A DNA stretch of 64,000 nucleotides from Mycolicibacterium sp. TY81 (GTDB taxonomy: Bacteria; Actinomycetota; Actinomycetes; Mycobacteriales; Mycobacteriaceae). Below are positions 11,339-21,117 of this stretch, in pieces; position 1 is the stretch's first letter; each line of letters starts with the position of its first letter. Position numbers and translations under genes: made by a program. Where the stretch lies: contig NZ_AP023362.1 of assembly GCF_018326285.1 (NCBI RefSeq), forward strand, positions 1 through 64,000. Direction: 5' to 3'. The notes under the pieces are model-generated. The model was not told the DNA's origin. It ran no database searches and saw only the letters and a program-made list of their open reading frames with translations.

Positions 11339-12193
11339 AAGAGCTCGCCGCCGACGGGATCCCCGTCGCGGTGACGTGCCGGGTACTCAAGCTCTCCCGC
11401 CAACCGTATTACCGCTGGCTGGCCGACCCCATCACCGAGGCCGAACTCATCGAGGCCTACCGCGCCAATGCGCTGTTCGACGCGCACGCAGACGATCCGG
11501 AGTTCGGCTACCGCTACCTCGTGGAGGAGGCGCGCGATGCCGGCGAGCCGATGGCCGAGCGCACCGCATGGCGGATCTGCTCGCAGAATCGACTGTGGAG
11601 CGTGTTTGGTAAGAAACGCGGCAAGAACGGCAAAGTCGGGCCGCCGGTGCACGACGATCTTGTCGAGCGTGACTTCACCGCTGAAGGGCCAAATCAGTTG
11701 TGGCTCAGTGACATCACTGAGCACCGCACCGGTGAGGGCAAGCTCTACCTCTGTGCGATTAAGGACGTGTTCTCCAACCGGATCGTCGGCTACAGCATCG
11801 ACTCCCGAATGAAGTCACAACTGGCCATCCGGGCACTACACAGCGCGGTAGCCCGACGCGGAGATGTCGCGGGGTGCATTCTGCACTCGGATCGCGGATC
11901 TCAGTTCCGGTCAAGGAAATTCGTACACGCCTTGAATCAACACGAGATGGTCGGCTCTATGGGCCGTGTCGGAGCCGCCCGGCGACAACGCCGCCATGGA
12001 GAGCTTCTTTAGCCTGCTGCAGAAGAACGTGCTCGACCGCCGCCGCTGGGACACCCGAGAACAACTCCGCATCGCGATCGTCACCTGGATCGAGCGCACC
12101 TACCACCGGCGCCGCCGCCAGTCCGGCCTCGGGCGGTTGACCCCGATCGAATTCGAAGCAATCATGACCACACCGGCCAGTCAGGCCGCGTGA
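11335..12193 (+). pseudogene. IS3-family OrfB transposase of IS3 element 1, frameshifted
   Basis: This DDE transposase has LWLSDITEH (first Asp), ILHSDRGSQF (second Asp) and the final Glu in NAAMESFFSLLQKN. A one-base length change near 11970-11985 separates the part ending MGRVGAA from the part beginning GDNAAMESF. The C-terminal region with YHRRRRQSGLG is otherwise normal. Without that change the protein would be about 285 aa, normal for the family. It may be a sequencing error. Confidence 0.8.
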
Positions 12194-12225
12194 CCGAAAC
12201 TGTCACCTGATCGTGCAGCAGACCC

Positions 12226-13142
12226 GAGAAAACCCATCGTCGCTCGTTCACGAGGGTTACTACTTCAAGTCGGCCGGAGTCATAAACGGCTTCGCGCCAA
12301 AGTTCAGTGCCTGCTGCGCTGAAGAGCGATCTCGGCATGACGATTGACAGTGATCCACCTCTGCGCAGGAGTTGCCAGAAACGCCATGCGAACGCTTGGT
12401 AGAGATCGATATCGCCAGTGCCAAGACCCGGATAGGGTCCAGCGAGAAGTATTCGCCGCATTTTTTCAACACGGTCAATCTCTCGTTGCAAAATGGGCAG
12501 TAGGTCCGCCCGCTCTGTCCTCAGCCTAGCCACTTCGCTCTTCAGATCAGCAGGTTTTAGGCCGAGTAGGCCGGGCCGTACTCGCAACCAGAATTTCGGT
12601 TCTTCGACCATCAATTCTTCCCAGGGCGGGTTTCCGACGAGCACGTCGAAGCCAGGGTCGTCGCGGAGGAATACCTCGGGGAACAACAGCGGCATGTGCG
12701 CTGGGTGGAGCGCCTCGACCGCTTCTCGCACCTCGGGCTTTTCCGCTAGATCCTCGACGTCGGCATTACTAAAGATCAGCCCCGGCGACACAACCCCAAC
12801 CCGAGCCGCCACCGCAACGTCGAAGATGCGCCTCGCTGGCACTGCGGCAGTCTGCGCCTGGGCTAAGAGCATCGCCGCCTGGTCAACTTCCGACTTGTTG
12901 GCTTCGCTTGCATTTGCCACATCGACCAGAAGTACCTTCGCGGAAGCCAGCGTGTCGGTGACGATCTCGTCGAAAAAGTCCACCTGGCCCGGCGCGCGAT
13001 CAGGCTGCAAGACATCTAGGGCCTCGTCTACAGTTCCAATGCCGGTAAGGCTGTTCGCGTTGACAAGCCCATGATCGAGGTTGCTCATTGGCAAACCCGG
13101 CACGAATGTGTGAATCCATAGGGCCAGCCTTGCAAGTTCGAC
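12226..13142 (-). pseudogene. Methyltransferase fragment 3 (catalytic NPPW region)
   Basis: This fragment contains the adenine methylase motif IV NPPW in FDVLVGNPPWEEL (about residue 847 of the rebuilt protein). Its upstream segment ARLALWIHTFVPGLPMSNLDHGL continues motif X-like sequence from fragment 2. It ends at RRWVF where IS3 element 1 enters. Joining across the IS256 subtype beta copy gives NPMAVEL-ARLALW, the standard sequence of this methylase class. Confidence 0.9.
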
Positions 13143-14624
13143 GAGCAATGATCAATACCTGTGGATGAGGCCCGGGGAGGCGGCCTGAAAGTGGGCGCAC
13201 CTTCCCGAGGATGATCATCACGGAATCAGGTATTCGATCAAGACCGGCGTTGGCGCGCTGGTTGGGAAGGTACGCCCATGCTCACCGTAGTTCACGATGC
13301 CGAGGAGGCCAACGGCGGCGAGGCCGGCCGGTCGTTGTTGGACGAGATCGTCCGCGACGGAGCCCGGCAGATGTTGGCCGCTGCACTGCAGGCCGAGGTC
13401 GCCGCGTACGTCGCCGCATTCGCTGATCAGCTCGACGAGAACGGTCACCGACTGGTGGTCCGCAACGGCTATCACCAGCCGCGTGAGGTGTTGACCGCGG
13501 CCGGTGCCGTGCAGGTGAAGGCGCCGCGGGTCAACGATCGCCGTGTCGACCCCGATTCTGGTGAGCGGCAGCGGTTTTCCTCGGCGATCCTGCCGGCCTG
13601 GGCACGCAAGTCTCCGCAGATGAGTGAGGTGCTGCCGCTGCTGTATCTGCACGGCCTATCGACCAGCGACTTCGGGCCCGCACTCGAGCAGTTCCTCGGC
13701 TCGGGTGCCGGGTTGTCGGCCACCACGATCACCCGTCTGACCGCGCAGTGGCAAGACGAAGCCCGTACGTTCGCTGCCCGGGACCTGTCCGGCAGCGACT
13801 ACGTCTACCTGTGGGTCGACGGCATTCACCTCAAGGTCCGCCTGGACCAGGAGAAGCTGTGCCTGCTGGTGATGCTCGGCGTGCGCGCTGACGGCCGCAA
13901 AGAGCTCGTGGCGATCACCGACGGCTATCGGGAGTCATGCGAGTCGTGGGCGGATCTGCTGCGCGACTGCAAACGCCGCGGCATGACCGCCCCAGTGCTG
14001 GCCGTCGGCGATGGCGCGCTCGGGTTCTGGAAGGCGGTGCGGGAGGTATTCCCGTCGACCAAGGAGCAGCGCTGCTGGTTCCACAAGCAGGCCAACGTCC
14101 TGGCCGGGCTGCCGAAGTCAGCGCATCCGGCCGCGCTGGCGGCCATCAAGGACATCTACAACGCCGAAGACATCGACAAAGCTCAGGTCGCGGTCAAGGC
14201 CTTCGCGGTTGCCTTCGGCGCGAAGTACCCGAAAGTGGTCGCCAAGATCGTCGACGACCTCGATGTCCTGCTGGAGTTCTACCACTACCCCGCCGAGCAC
14301 TGGATCCATCTGCGTACCACGAATCCGATCGAAAGTACCTTCGCCACAGTGCGTTTGAGAACGAAGGTCACCAAGGGTCCGGGATCGCGGGCCGCTGGAT
14401 TGGCCATGGCCTACAAGCTGATCGACGCCGCGCAGGCCCGCTGGCGGGCCGTCAACGCCCCACATCTGGTCGCCCTCGTCCGCGCCGGAGCGGTCTTCCA
14501 CAAAGGCAAACTGCTCGAACGACCCACCGACATCACCCCACCGACACCACCGTCAGACGGCGATCAGCACACCGAAACGGAGGTCGCCTGAAACACCCCG
14601 ATCCACAGGTATTGACAATTGCTC
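13143..14624 (+). mobile_element. IS256-family element, subtype beta, copy B (1,482 bp)
   Basis: The ends are GAGCAATGATCAATACCTG and, inverted, GAGCAATTGTCAATACCTG. The flanks repeat AAGTTCGAC (9 bp; 13134-13142 and 14625-14633). It interrupts the methyltransferase gene within the codon run for VEL. A close relative is at 32362-33843. Confidence 0.95.
13278..14591 (+). CDS. IS256-family transposase (subtype beta, copy B)
   Basis: This 437-residue mutator-type transposase is closely related to the alpha copies but distinguishable throughout (for example LTVVHDAEEANGGEAG at the N-terminus). The catalytic acids are in LWVDGIHLKV, VGDGALGFW and NPIESTFATVR. The frame is intact and full length. 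It differs from copy D by a few substitutions (PSTKEQ here, PKTREQ there), so the two are separate insertions or have diverged. Confidence 0.95.
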   Translation: MLTVVHDAEEANGGEAGRSLLDEIVRDGARQMLAAALQAEVAAYVAAFADQLDENGHRLVVRNGYHQPREVLTAAGAVQVKAPRVNDRRVDPDSGERQRFSSAILPAWARKSPQMSEVLPLLYLHGLSTSDFGPALEQFLGSGAGLSATTITRLTAQWQDEARTFAARDLSGSDYVYLWVDGIHLKVRLDQEKLCLLVMLGVRADGRKELVAITDGYRESCESWADLLRDCKRRGMTAPVLAVGDGALGFWKAVREVFPSTKEQRCWFHKQANVLAGLPKSAHPAALAAIKDIYNAEDIDKAQVAVKAFAVAFGAKYPKVVAKIVDDLDVLLEFYHYPAEHWIHLRTTNPIESTFATVRLRTKVTKGPGSRAAGLAMAYKLIDAAQARWRAVNAPHLVALVRAGAVFHKGKLLERPTDITPPTPPSDGDQHTETEVA

Positions 14625-15093
14625 AAGTTCGACGGCCATCGGATTGATGTCGAGGCCGTAGATGCATCGGCGTGCGATCTGTCTGCGAAGCAGGCCGACT
14701 TCGTCGACCTCGCTCTTGGCTACGTCGTCAGTGCCGAGTGCGTCCCTGGCCACGGCTGCCAGCCTGAGTAGTTCCTCGATGACACCGGGAACTGTGTGCT
14801 CCGTGAGGAAGGTCCGCATCAGTGCTTCGATTTTGTCGACCGCCGCCACGAGGAAGTGGCCCGAACCCATGGCCAGGTCTGCGACGCGGAAGTCGAAGAA
14901 TTCGCGTGCCGCCGCGGCGGCGTCACCCTTCGTAAGGTAGGCAGCAATCCGCTCGAGGTGCTTTGTGAGCACAGGGGTGATGGAACGCTCGACCAAATGG
15001 TCGACGACGACCTTGGGTGTGAAGTAGGAGCCTGTCGCCTTCCGTTCGCCGGATGCTGTGTGGAAGTAGATCGCACCGGTTGGCGCCACGACT
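14625..15093 (-). pseudogene. Methyltransferase fragment 2 (SAM-binding motif I)
   Basis: This fragment carries GSYFTPKVVVDHLVE, typical of the start of the methylase domain, then motif I DLAMGSGHFLVAA (about residues 594-606 of the rebuilt protein) and YGLDINPMAVEL. Joins are in frame on both sides: DEVV-APTGAIYF to fragment 1, and NPMAVEL-ARLALW to fragment 3. Confidence 0.9.
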
Positions 15094-16554
15094 GGCTAAG
15101 TCCCCTGGGGTGGTGGGAATTCGGGGACGGGGCTGAGGTGGGCGGAGATGTTCAGGCCGTGTCGGTGCCGGTGTTGGGGTGGGCCATCGCGTAGTGGTCA
15201 GTGAGTTACGTACCAAAGTGACTCACCGAAGGAAACCGCGCGATGACCCTTGACCATTCTGCCCTGCTCGCTCAGCTCGATGCACTGAAGTCCGCTGACT
15301 CGGGTGCGGTGTTCGCCGAGTTGATCCGTTCCGGGTTGCAGCAGCTCATCGAGGCCGAGGCCACCGCGGCGATCGGCGCGGGCCGTTACGAACGCAGCGA
15401 CGGCCGCACGGTGCACCGCAACGGGCACCGCCCCAAGACCGTCTCCACGACCGCCGGGGACATCGAGGTGCAGATCCCCAAGCTACGGGCGGGATCGTTC
15501 TTCCCGTCGCTGCTGGAACCCCGCCGGCGTATCGACAAGGCGCTGCACGCGGTCATCATGGAGGCCTACGTGCACGGGGTGTCCACCCGCAGCGTCGATG
15601 ACCTGGTGACGGCGATGGGCGTGCAGACCGGGGGTGTCCAAGTCGGAGGTGTCGCGGATCTGCGCCGGCCTGGACCGCGAGATCACAGCGTTTCGGGAAC
15701 GCTCGCTGACCCACACCAGCTTCCCCTACGTGTTCTGCGATGCCACCTTCTGCAAGGTCCGCGTGGGGGCGCACGTGGTCTCCCAGGCCCTGGTGGTCGC
15801 GACCGGCGTGTCGATCGACGGCACCCGTGAGGTGCTGGGCACCGCGGTCGGTGACAGCGAGTCGTTCGAGTTCTGGCGCGAGTTCCTCGCCTCGCTTAAG
15901 GCGCGCGGCCTATCGGGGGTGCACCTGGTCATCTCCGATGCGCACGCTGGGTTGAAAGTCGCTGTGGCACAGCAGTTCACGAACTCATCGTGGCAGCGGT
16001 GCCGGGTGCATTTCATGCGGAACCTGCATACCGCGGTATCGGCCAAACACGCCCCGGCGGTTACCGCGGCGGTCAAGACCATCTTCGCTCACACCGAACC
16101 CGACGAGGTCGCCGCGCAGTGGGACCGGGTCGCCGACACCCTGGCCGCGTCGTTCCCGAAGGTGGCCGCGATGATGGGCGAGGCCAAGACCGACGTGTTG
16201 GCGTTCACTGCGTTCCCGAAGGCGCATTGGCAGAAGATCTGGTCGAATAATCCGATAGAGCGTCTGAATAAAGAGATCAAGCGTCGGGCCGATGTCGTGG
16301 AGATCTTCCCCAATCCGGCGGCGTTCCTTCGCCTGGCCACCGCGGTGGTCATCGAATCCCACGACGAGTGGCAGGTCACCCGCCGCTACCTCTCCGATGT
16401 CTCCATGGACGAACTACGCGCCGTGATCGCCGCCAAACACGCCGCGGCAGCACTTGCCAAACAACACCAAATCGCCTAGCGTTCACCATGACTCGTTGAT
16501 CACAACGCGTGAACCACGCCAGATCCGAAGTCCACCACTCCCCGGGACGCTATC
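15094..16554 (+). mobile_element. IS1081-like IS256-family element, copy 1 (1,461 bp)
   Basis: The ends are GGCTAAGTCCCCTGGGGTGG and, inverted, GATAGCGTCCCGGGGAGTGG. The flanking duplication is CCACGACT (15086-15093 and 16555-16562). It is inserted in the methyltransferase gene. The second copy is at 19358-22103. Confidence 0.95.
15243..16479 (+). pseudogene. IS1081-like transposase, copy 1 (one frameshift)
   Basis: Without one extra G in the run at 15629-15633 (five Gs here, four in copy 2) this is a 411-residue mutator-type transposase. Features are RYERSDGRTVHRNGHRP near the N-terminus, FCDATFCKVRVG (first Asp), VISDAHAGLK (second Asp) and WSNNPIERLNKEIKRR (Glu). It resembles the IS1081 transposase of M. 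tuberculosis in its central and C-terminal motifs (LLAFTAFPK-type and SNNP-ERLN-E). Correcting the run by comparison with copy 2 gives an intact protein, so inactivation may be only apparent. Confidence 0.85.
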
Positions 16555-18127
16555 CCACGACTTCGTCGCCCTTGCCGGCAGGCACCCAAGCTCCGCTGTT
16601 GTCAAGCGTGAGATCGGTCTCGGCGAGCGAAAGTGAGCTCTCCAGCAGCCCCTCGTAAATTGTTCCGAACTCCCGAACACTCAAGGATCGAAAGTCAACC
16701 GGCCCCGGTACTTCGTCGTCGCTGACGTCGATGAGCAAGCTCTTCAGAGCCGGACCCAGGATGCTGTCGGGCAGCTCGATCTTCTTGATTAGCGCACCCT
16801 CCGGTGATCGATCCGGGTCGGTGGAGAAGAGGCCGCCGTTGTAGGTAGGGATTTGCCACCGCGGGTTTCCTTGGTCGATTGCGTTCCAGACCTGGACGAG
16901 GTCGAACCACATCGTCGATGCGTCTCCGAACTCCTCGATATCGGATTCGAGCAGTCGCCGCGCAATTGTCTTGAGGCTGTTGGCGTCGAAGCCCTCGTTC
17001 CGGCCTGACGGCAACAGCCCGCGATCCTCGGCATAGGCTTGGAAGAGCAAGCGGAACAGTATGCGGAGCGTGACGCGATATGCAGTCGAGAGACCCTCGG
17101 CGTCGAGCTCAAGTTCCGCGTCATTCGCAAGGTGCCAAGCAACCTCTTCGGCCAACGGTGGCACGATTTCGTCGTAGATTCGCTCACGGAGCCGCCGACC
17201 GAGTTCGGTGGCATAGCGACCGCTGTCGCGCAGCAGTTCCTCTGCTGTGCCGTCCTTCGTGAGTGCGTCCGCAGAGAAGATCAATGGCAGCAGCGCAGCG
17301 TATTCCGCGTCGATGGTCGATAGGTCAACCTCGAAGAAGGTCTCTGCTTGCCCCTTTGATCCAACCCCAACACCGTCGCGGCCCGCATAAAGGCGGATCT
17401 GATCTTTCCGGAGTACAACGAGCCACGGAAGTTCCTGACGCGAAGCTAGCGCGAGTCCAAAGGCCACGGGCGAGAGCTGAAACCGCTGAGTCTTGGTGTC
17501 GAATTGCTCGGAGTCCTCCAGCAGAACCGCGACCGCGCGCGGTGGATGCTTGCCGACCGAAAGCAGGAGCGACCCATTGGGGCCGGGCTGAGCGCTGAAA
17601 CCCAGCGCCTCAACAAGTTTCGTCCGGCGCAGACCGAGCAAGGATGAGGCCTGCTTGCCCAGTTCACCCCAGTCGTTCCGCTTCGGGACATTGCTTATGA
17701 TGTGATGTGTCGCGAAGAGTCCGCTGTTGGTGAACCCCGAGACTCCAGTGGTGGTGCTGGCCCGGCGGAAGCCAGCGAAGCGTTCGGTGGCAGCCAGGAC
17801 GTCGGGTTCAGCAAGGACTGACTGGAGTTGACGCTCAGCTTGCTCGACAGGCAGCTCGATGTGTTGGGCCTGTGGGTCAGGACCGCACAGATGCACCTTC
17901 CCGCCGTGCACGACCGCAACCACAAGCTGCGTCTGGGTCTTGCCTTTGCGGGCCGTGAACAGATCCCGTAGCGCCTGCCGTGAGGGAGCCGCCGAGGCTG
18001 TCGCAGCCGCGACCTGGAAGCCGCCGAGGCCGAACGGATCGGGACCCAGATACACCCTTTCGGTCGTGATCCCGGTTGGCGCTGACGGGTCGTTCCAAGC
18101 GATTACCTTTTCGCCGGTCAACTGCAT
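16555..18127 (-). pseudogene. Methyltransferase fragment 1 (N-terminus) of an IS-split Eco57I/PglX-like restriction-type enzyme
   Basis: The start is ATG 18127, preceded by a strong GGAGGAG site and 28 bases after the HTH gene. The N-terminal 520 residues are the region that precedes the catalytic domain in Eco57I/PglX-like enzymes (FTNSGLFATHHI, LVVLRKDQIRLYAGRDG, LFRLLFQAYAEDRGLLP, FGTIYEGLLE). Removing three ISs and one copy of each duplication joins 18127-16555, 15085-14625, 13133-12226 and 10956-9897 into exactly 1,334 codons with no stop. The product would be an N6-adenine DNA methyltransferase. No PD-ExK nuclease motif was recognised, so cleavage, if any, probably belongs to the PLD-helicase partner; this is inference. 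Confidence 0.88.
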
Positions 18128-18155
18128 GGCGCTTCTCCTCCGAAGGTATCCACCG

Positions 18156-18335
18156 TCATCTGCTCCCTGTCTCGCCGCTGCGAACCCAGCTGTCGACCTC
18201 GCTGGCTTGGAATTTCCAAAGGCGGCCGATCTTGTGGGCAGGCATTTCCTTGTCGGCGATCCACGCGTAGACGGTGTCCTTGGTGACGCCGAGGTGGGTG
18301 GCGATTTCCTCAGCTGACAGCCATGGCTCAGACAT
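18156..18335 (-). CDS. Excisionase-like small HTH protein (59 aa), first gene of the operon
   Basis: It encodes 59 residues with the MerR/excisionase-type winged HTH: LSAEEIATHLGVTKDTVYAWIADKEMPAHKIGRLWKF is typical of helix-turn-helix_17 proteins (the start MSEPWLSAEEIA is clear at 18335). The stop is at 18156. It lies between the TnpC-like gene and the methyltransferase, on the same strand and intact. It could be a recombination directionality factor for the integrase or a transcriptional regulator of the methyltransferase-helicase operon. The position, 28 bases before the methyltransferase, favours co-expression. Confidence 0.85.
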   Translation of the reverse strand: MSEPWLSAEEIATHLGVTKDTVYAWIADKEMPAHKIGRLWKFQASEVDSWVRSGETGSR

Positions 18336-18563
18336 CGTTGTGCCACCCTTTCCCCGTTCAGGACCCGGTTTGACCAGGTATATCCGAGACTAGCGGTGAA
18401 TGTGGCGGTTTGTCGCCGGACGCCCCGGTCACGATAAGCGAAGGCTTGCTTGGCCTGCAGACGTTGTGACCAGGCGGTTTCGGGTTCTTGCCGGCATGGC
18501 CGGGTCGCCCATCTGATCGCCGACGTTGCCACATAGCTTCGCAGTGACGAACAAATGCAACCT
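18336..18563. promoter_or_regulatory. Upstream region of the HTH-methyltransferase-helicase operon
   Basis: This non-coding gap of 228 bases lies between the TnpC-like gene and the HTH gene. It is the only plausible site for the operon's own promoter. No clear -10/-35 pair can be assigned by eye. Confidence 0.4.
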
Positions 18564-19145
18564 CTACCAGTCCGGCTTCTCATTGACTCCGTTGAGGAGC
18601 TTGTCGGCTTCTCTCTGCCGCAGGTGGCGGACATTCGATCGAGACGCTCCGAGTCGTCGCTCAGCATCGGAACGAGCGAGGCGCTCTGCGGCCAAAGCAG
18701 CACGCAACGTCTCGTTCTGCTGCCGCAGTTTTTCCCTATCATCTTCGATCCACGTCCCATCGGGGTCGCGAAGCTGACCGAGTAGATCGGCCACGGTTCG
18801 CGATAATGAGATGTTCTTTGCGCGAGCCTCACGCAATTGCTGCTCGGCGAAGAGTGCCCGCTCGCGCCAATTGGCTTCGTCGACCGCACCAGATGCGGGA
18901 GCGTCCCTCAACATTGACGCTTTCATGCGGCTCTCTGCTTGCATGATGAGTTTGCGCGCATCCTGGTTTTGATAGAGGAAGGTTCGCGAACAGCCCGCCA
19001 GGGCGGCGAGATGAGACTTATCTATCTCAGTCACCTTCTGTTTGAGCAGCCGCTTTAACGCCTGTTCGACGCTGGCCAGCTTCCTCGACGAGTCGCTCTT
19101 GCGAGCAGCTATTGCCGCTGTTGGTGGACCGGATCTTTGCGTCAT
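18564..19145 (-). CDS. TnpC-like protein (DUF6262 family)
   Basis: This 193-residue protein has an N-terminal TetR-like HTH segment (IDKSHLAALAGCSRTFLYQN) and long C-terminal coiled-coil-prone helices (WRERALFAEQQLREARAKN, REKLRQQNETLRAALAAERL). Proteins of this kind accompany the tyrosine recombinases of Tn554-like elements as TnpC, which modulates transposition orientation or efficiency. The ATG overlaps the integrase stop (ATGA), so the two were an operon. The frame is intact. It is the only undamaged recombination gene of the older element. Confidence 0.8.
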   Translation of the reverse strand: MTQRSGPPTAAIAARKSDSSRKLASVEQALKRLLKQKVTEIDKSHLAALAGCSRTFLYQNQDARKLIMQAESRMKASMLRDAPASGAVDEANWRERALFAEQQLREARAKNISLSRTVADLLGQLRDPDGTWIEDDREKLRQQNETLRAALAAERLARSDAERRLGASRSNVRHLRQREADKLLNGVNEKPDW

Positions 19146-19357
19146 GCGGCCCCCTCGTTTCCTGATTCGAGCTGCGGAATCTCGGAAGGGTCAGCGGCGG
19201 TGTCCCGTTCGGTGAGGTCGATGAGGTCCTTTGCCCGCCAGCCGCGGTTCCAGATCGGGTCGAAGAAGTCCTGGTATGGGTTACGCAAGTCGACGTTCTT
19301 CGCCTGCTCGAGGAGCCCCAGGGTCGACAGCGCCTTCTCCAGCCCGGCGATCGCCAT
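19142..19357 (-). pseudogene. Tn554-type integrase, fragment 4 (C-terminal tail)
   Basis: This is the last 70 or so residues, from AIAGLEKALSTLGLLEQAKN to PQLESGNEGAA, followed by the ATGA overlap with the TnpC-like gene. It joins fragment 3 in frame across the IS1081-like element (FQDSSM-AIAGLEKALS). Confidence 0.85.
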
Positions 19358-19506
19358 GGCTAAGTCCCCTGGGGTGGTGGGAATTCGGGGACGGGGCTGA
19401 GGTGGGCGGAGATGTTCAGGCCGTGTCGGTGCCGGTGTTGGGGTGGGCCATCGCGTAGTGGTCAGTGAGTTACGTACCAAAGTGACTCACCGAAGGAAAC
19501 CGCGCG

Positions 19507-20744
19507 ATGACCCTTGACCATTCTGCCCTGCTCGCTCAGCTCGATGCACTGAAGTCCGCTGACTCGGGTGCGGTGTTCGCCGAGTTGATCCGTTCCGGGT
19601 TGCAGCAGCTCATCGAGGCCGAGGCCACCGCGGCGATCGGCGCGGGCCGTTACGAACGCAGCGACGGCCGCACGGTGCACCGCAACGGGCACCGCCCCCA
19701 AGACCGTCTCCACGACCGCCGGGGACATCGAGGTGCAGATCCCCAAGCTACGGGCGGGATCGTTCTTCCCGTCGCTGCTGGAACCCCGCCGGCGTATCGA
19801 CAAGGCGCTGCACGCGGTCATCATGGAGGCCTACGTGCACGGGGTGTCCACCCGCAGCGTCGATGACCTGGTGACGGCGATGGGCGTGCAGACCGGGGTG
19901 TCCAAGTCGGAGGTGTCGCGGATCTGCGCCGCCTGGACCGCGAGATCACAGCGTTTCGGGAACGCTCGCTGACCCACACCAGCTTCCCCTACGTGTTCTG
20001 CGATGCCACCTTCTGCAAGGTCCGCGTGGGGGGCGCACGTGGTCTCCCAGGCCCTGGTGGTCGCGACCGGCGTGTCGATCGACGGCACCCGTGAGGTGCT
20101 GGGCACCGCGGTCGGTGACAGCGAGTCGTTCGAGTTCTGGCGCGAGTTCCTCGCCTCGCTTAAGGCGCGCGGCCTATCGGGGGGTGCACCTGGTCATCTC
20201 CGATGCGCACGCTGGGTTGAAAGTCGCTGTGGCACAGCAGTTCACGAACTCATCGTGGCAGCGGTGCCGGGTGCATTTCATGCGGAACCTGCATACCGCG
20301 GTATCGGCCAAACACGCCCCGGCGGTTACCGCGGCGGTCAAGACCATCTTCGCTCACACCGAACCCGACGAGGTCGCCGCGCAGTGGGACCGGGTCGCCG
20401 ACACCCTGGCCGCGTCGTTCCCGAAGGTGGCCGCGATGATGGGCGAGGCCAAGACCGACGTGTTGGCGTTCACTGCGTTCCCGAAGGCGCATTGGCAGAA
20501 GATCTGGTCGAATAATCCGATAGAGCGTCTGAATAAAGAGATCAAGCGTCGGGCCGATGTCGTGGAGATCTTCCCCAATCCGGCGGCGTTCCTTCGCCTG
20601 GCCACCGCGGTGGTCATCGAATCCCACGACGAGTGGCAGGTCACCCGCCGCTACCTCTCCGATGTCTCCATGGACGAACTACGCGCCGTGATCGCCGCCA
20701 AACACGCCGCGGCAGCACTTGCCAAACAACACCAAATCGCCTAG
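19507..20744 (+). pseudogene. IS1081-like transposase, copy 2 (four single-base length changes)
   Basis: This is the same 411-residue transposase as copy 1, but the frame is broken by an extra C near 19696-19700, a missing G near 19930, and extra Gs near 20027-20032 and 20179-20184, all in G/C runs. At the position where copy 1 has its extra G (15629-15633) this copy has the intact run. A correct sequence can be built from the two copies, so both may be mis-called versions of one intact transposase. Confidence 0.85.
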
Positions 20745-20821
20745 CGTTCACCATTGGGCTTGACCCCTGATGGTGGACACCTAACTGGTGGGACTGCTGG
20801 TCCTGCGGGAAGGATGTCCGT

Positions 20822-21115
20822 ATGGCGGGCAAGCGTAAGAAGTACACCCCGGAGTTTCGGGAGCAGGCTGCCCGCCTGGTGATCGAGACGGGACGTCCGA
20901 TCGCGCATGTGGCCGCGGAGATGAATCTGGGTGAGCAGTTGTTGGGTCGGTGGGTGCGCCAGGCCCGCGAGTCGGCCGGGGATACTGGCGGGGTGCTTGA
21001 TGTTGATGAGCGCGCCGAGTTGGAGCGGCTGCGCAAGGAGAACGCTGAATTGCGTTTGGACCGTGAGTTTTTAAAAAAAGCGGCAGCCTTCTTCGCCTCC
21101 GAACAGAACCGGTAG
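20822..21115 (+). CDS. IS3-family OrfA of IS3 element 2
   Basis: This 97-residue HTH protein (KKYTPEFREQAARLVIETG ... LGRWVRQARE) has a C-terminal zipper-like helix (LERLRKENAELRLDREFLKK). The run AAAAAAAG at 21073-21080 near its end is the usual -1 slippage site of IS3 elements, and the transposase frame downstream is indeed -1. Confidence 0.9.
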   Translation: MAGKRKKYTPEFREQAARLVIETGRPIAHVAAEMNLGEQLLGRWVRQARESAGDTGGVLDVDERAELERLRKENAELRLDREFLKKAAAFFASEQNR

Positions 21116-21117
21116 AT

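Larger units (their letters stand above)
10960..12225 (+). mobile_element. IS3-family element 1 (1,266 bp), in the methyltransferase gene
   Basis: The terminal inverted repeats share GGGTCTGCTGCACGA followed by AGGTGACA at both ends. The 3-bp duplication is GAG (10957-10959 and 12226-12228). It carries orfA and orfB on the plus strand. Excision restores the methyltransferase frame exactly. Confidence 0.9.

Noticed and set aside
10960..12225. 12-bp inverted flanks of IS3 element 1 as a palindromic target site
   Set aside because: The inverted sequence TCTGCTGCACGA belongs to the element's own terminal repeats; using those ends gives a 3-bp GAG duplication and restores the methylase frame.
4962..18127. 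Complete class 1 DISARM system
   Set aside because: A methylase and an SNF2 helicase are present, but no drmA, drmB or separate drmC is seen in the window, and the PLD domain is fused to the helicase.
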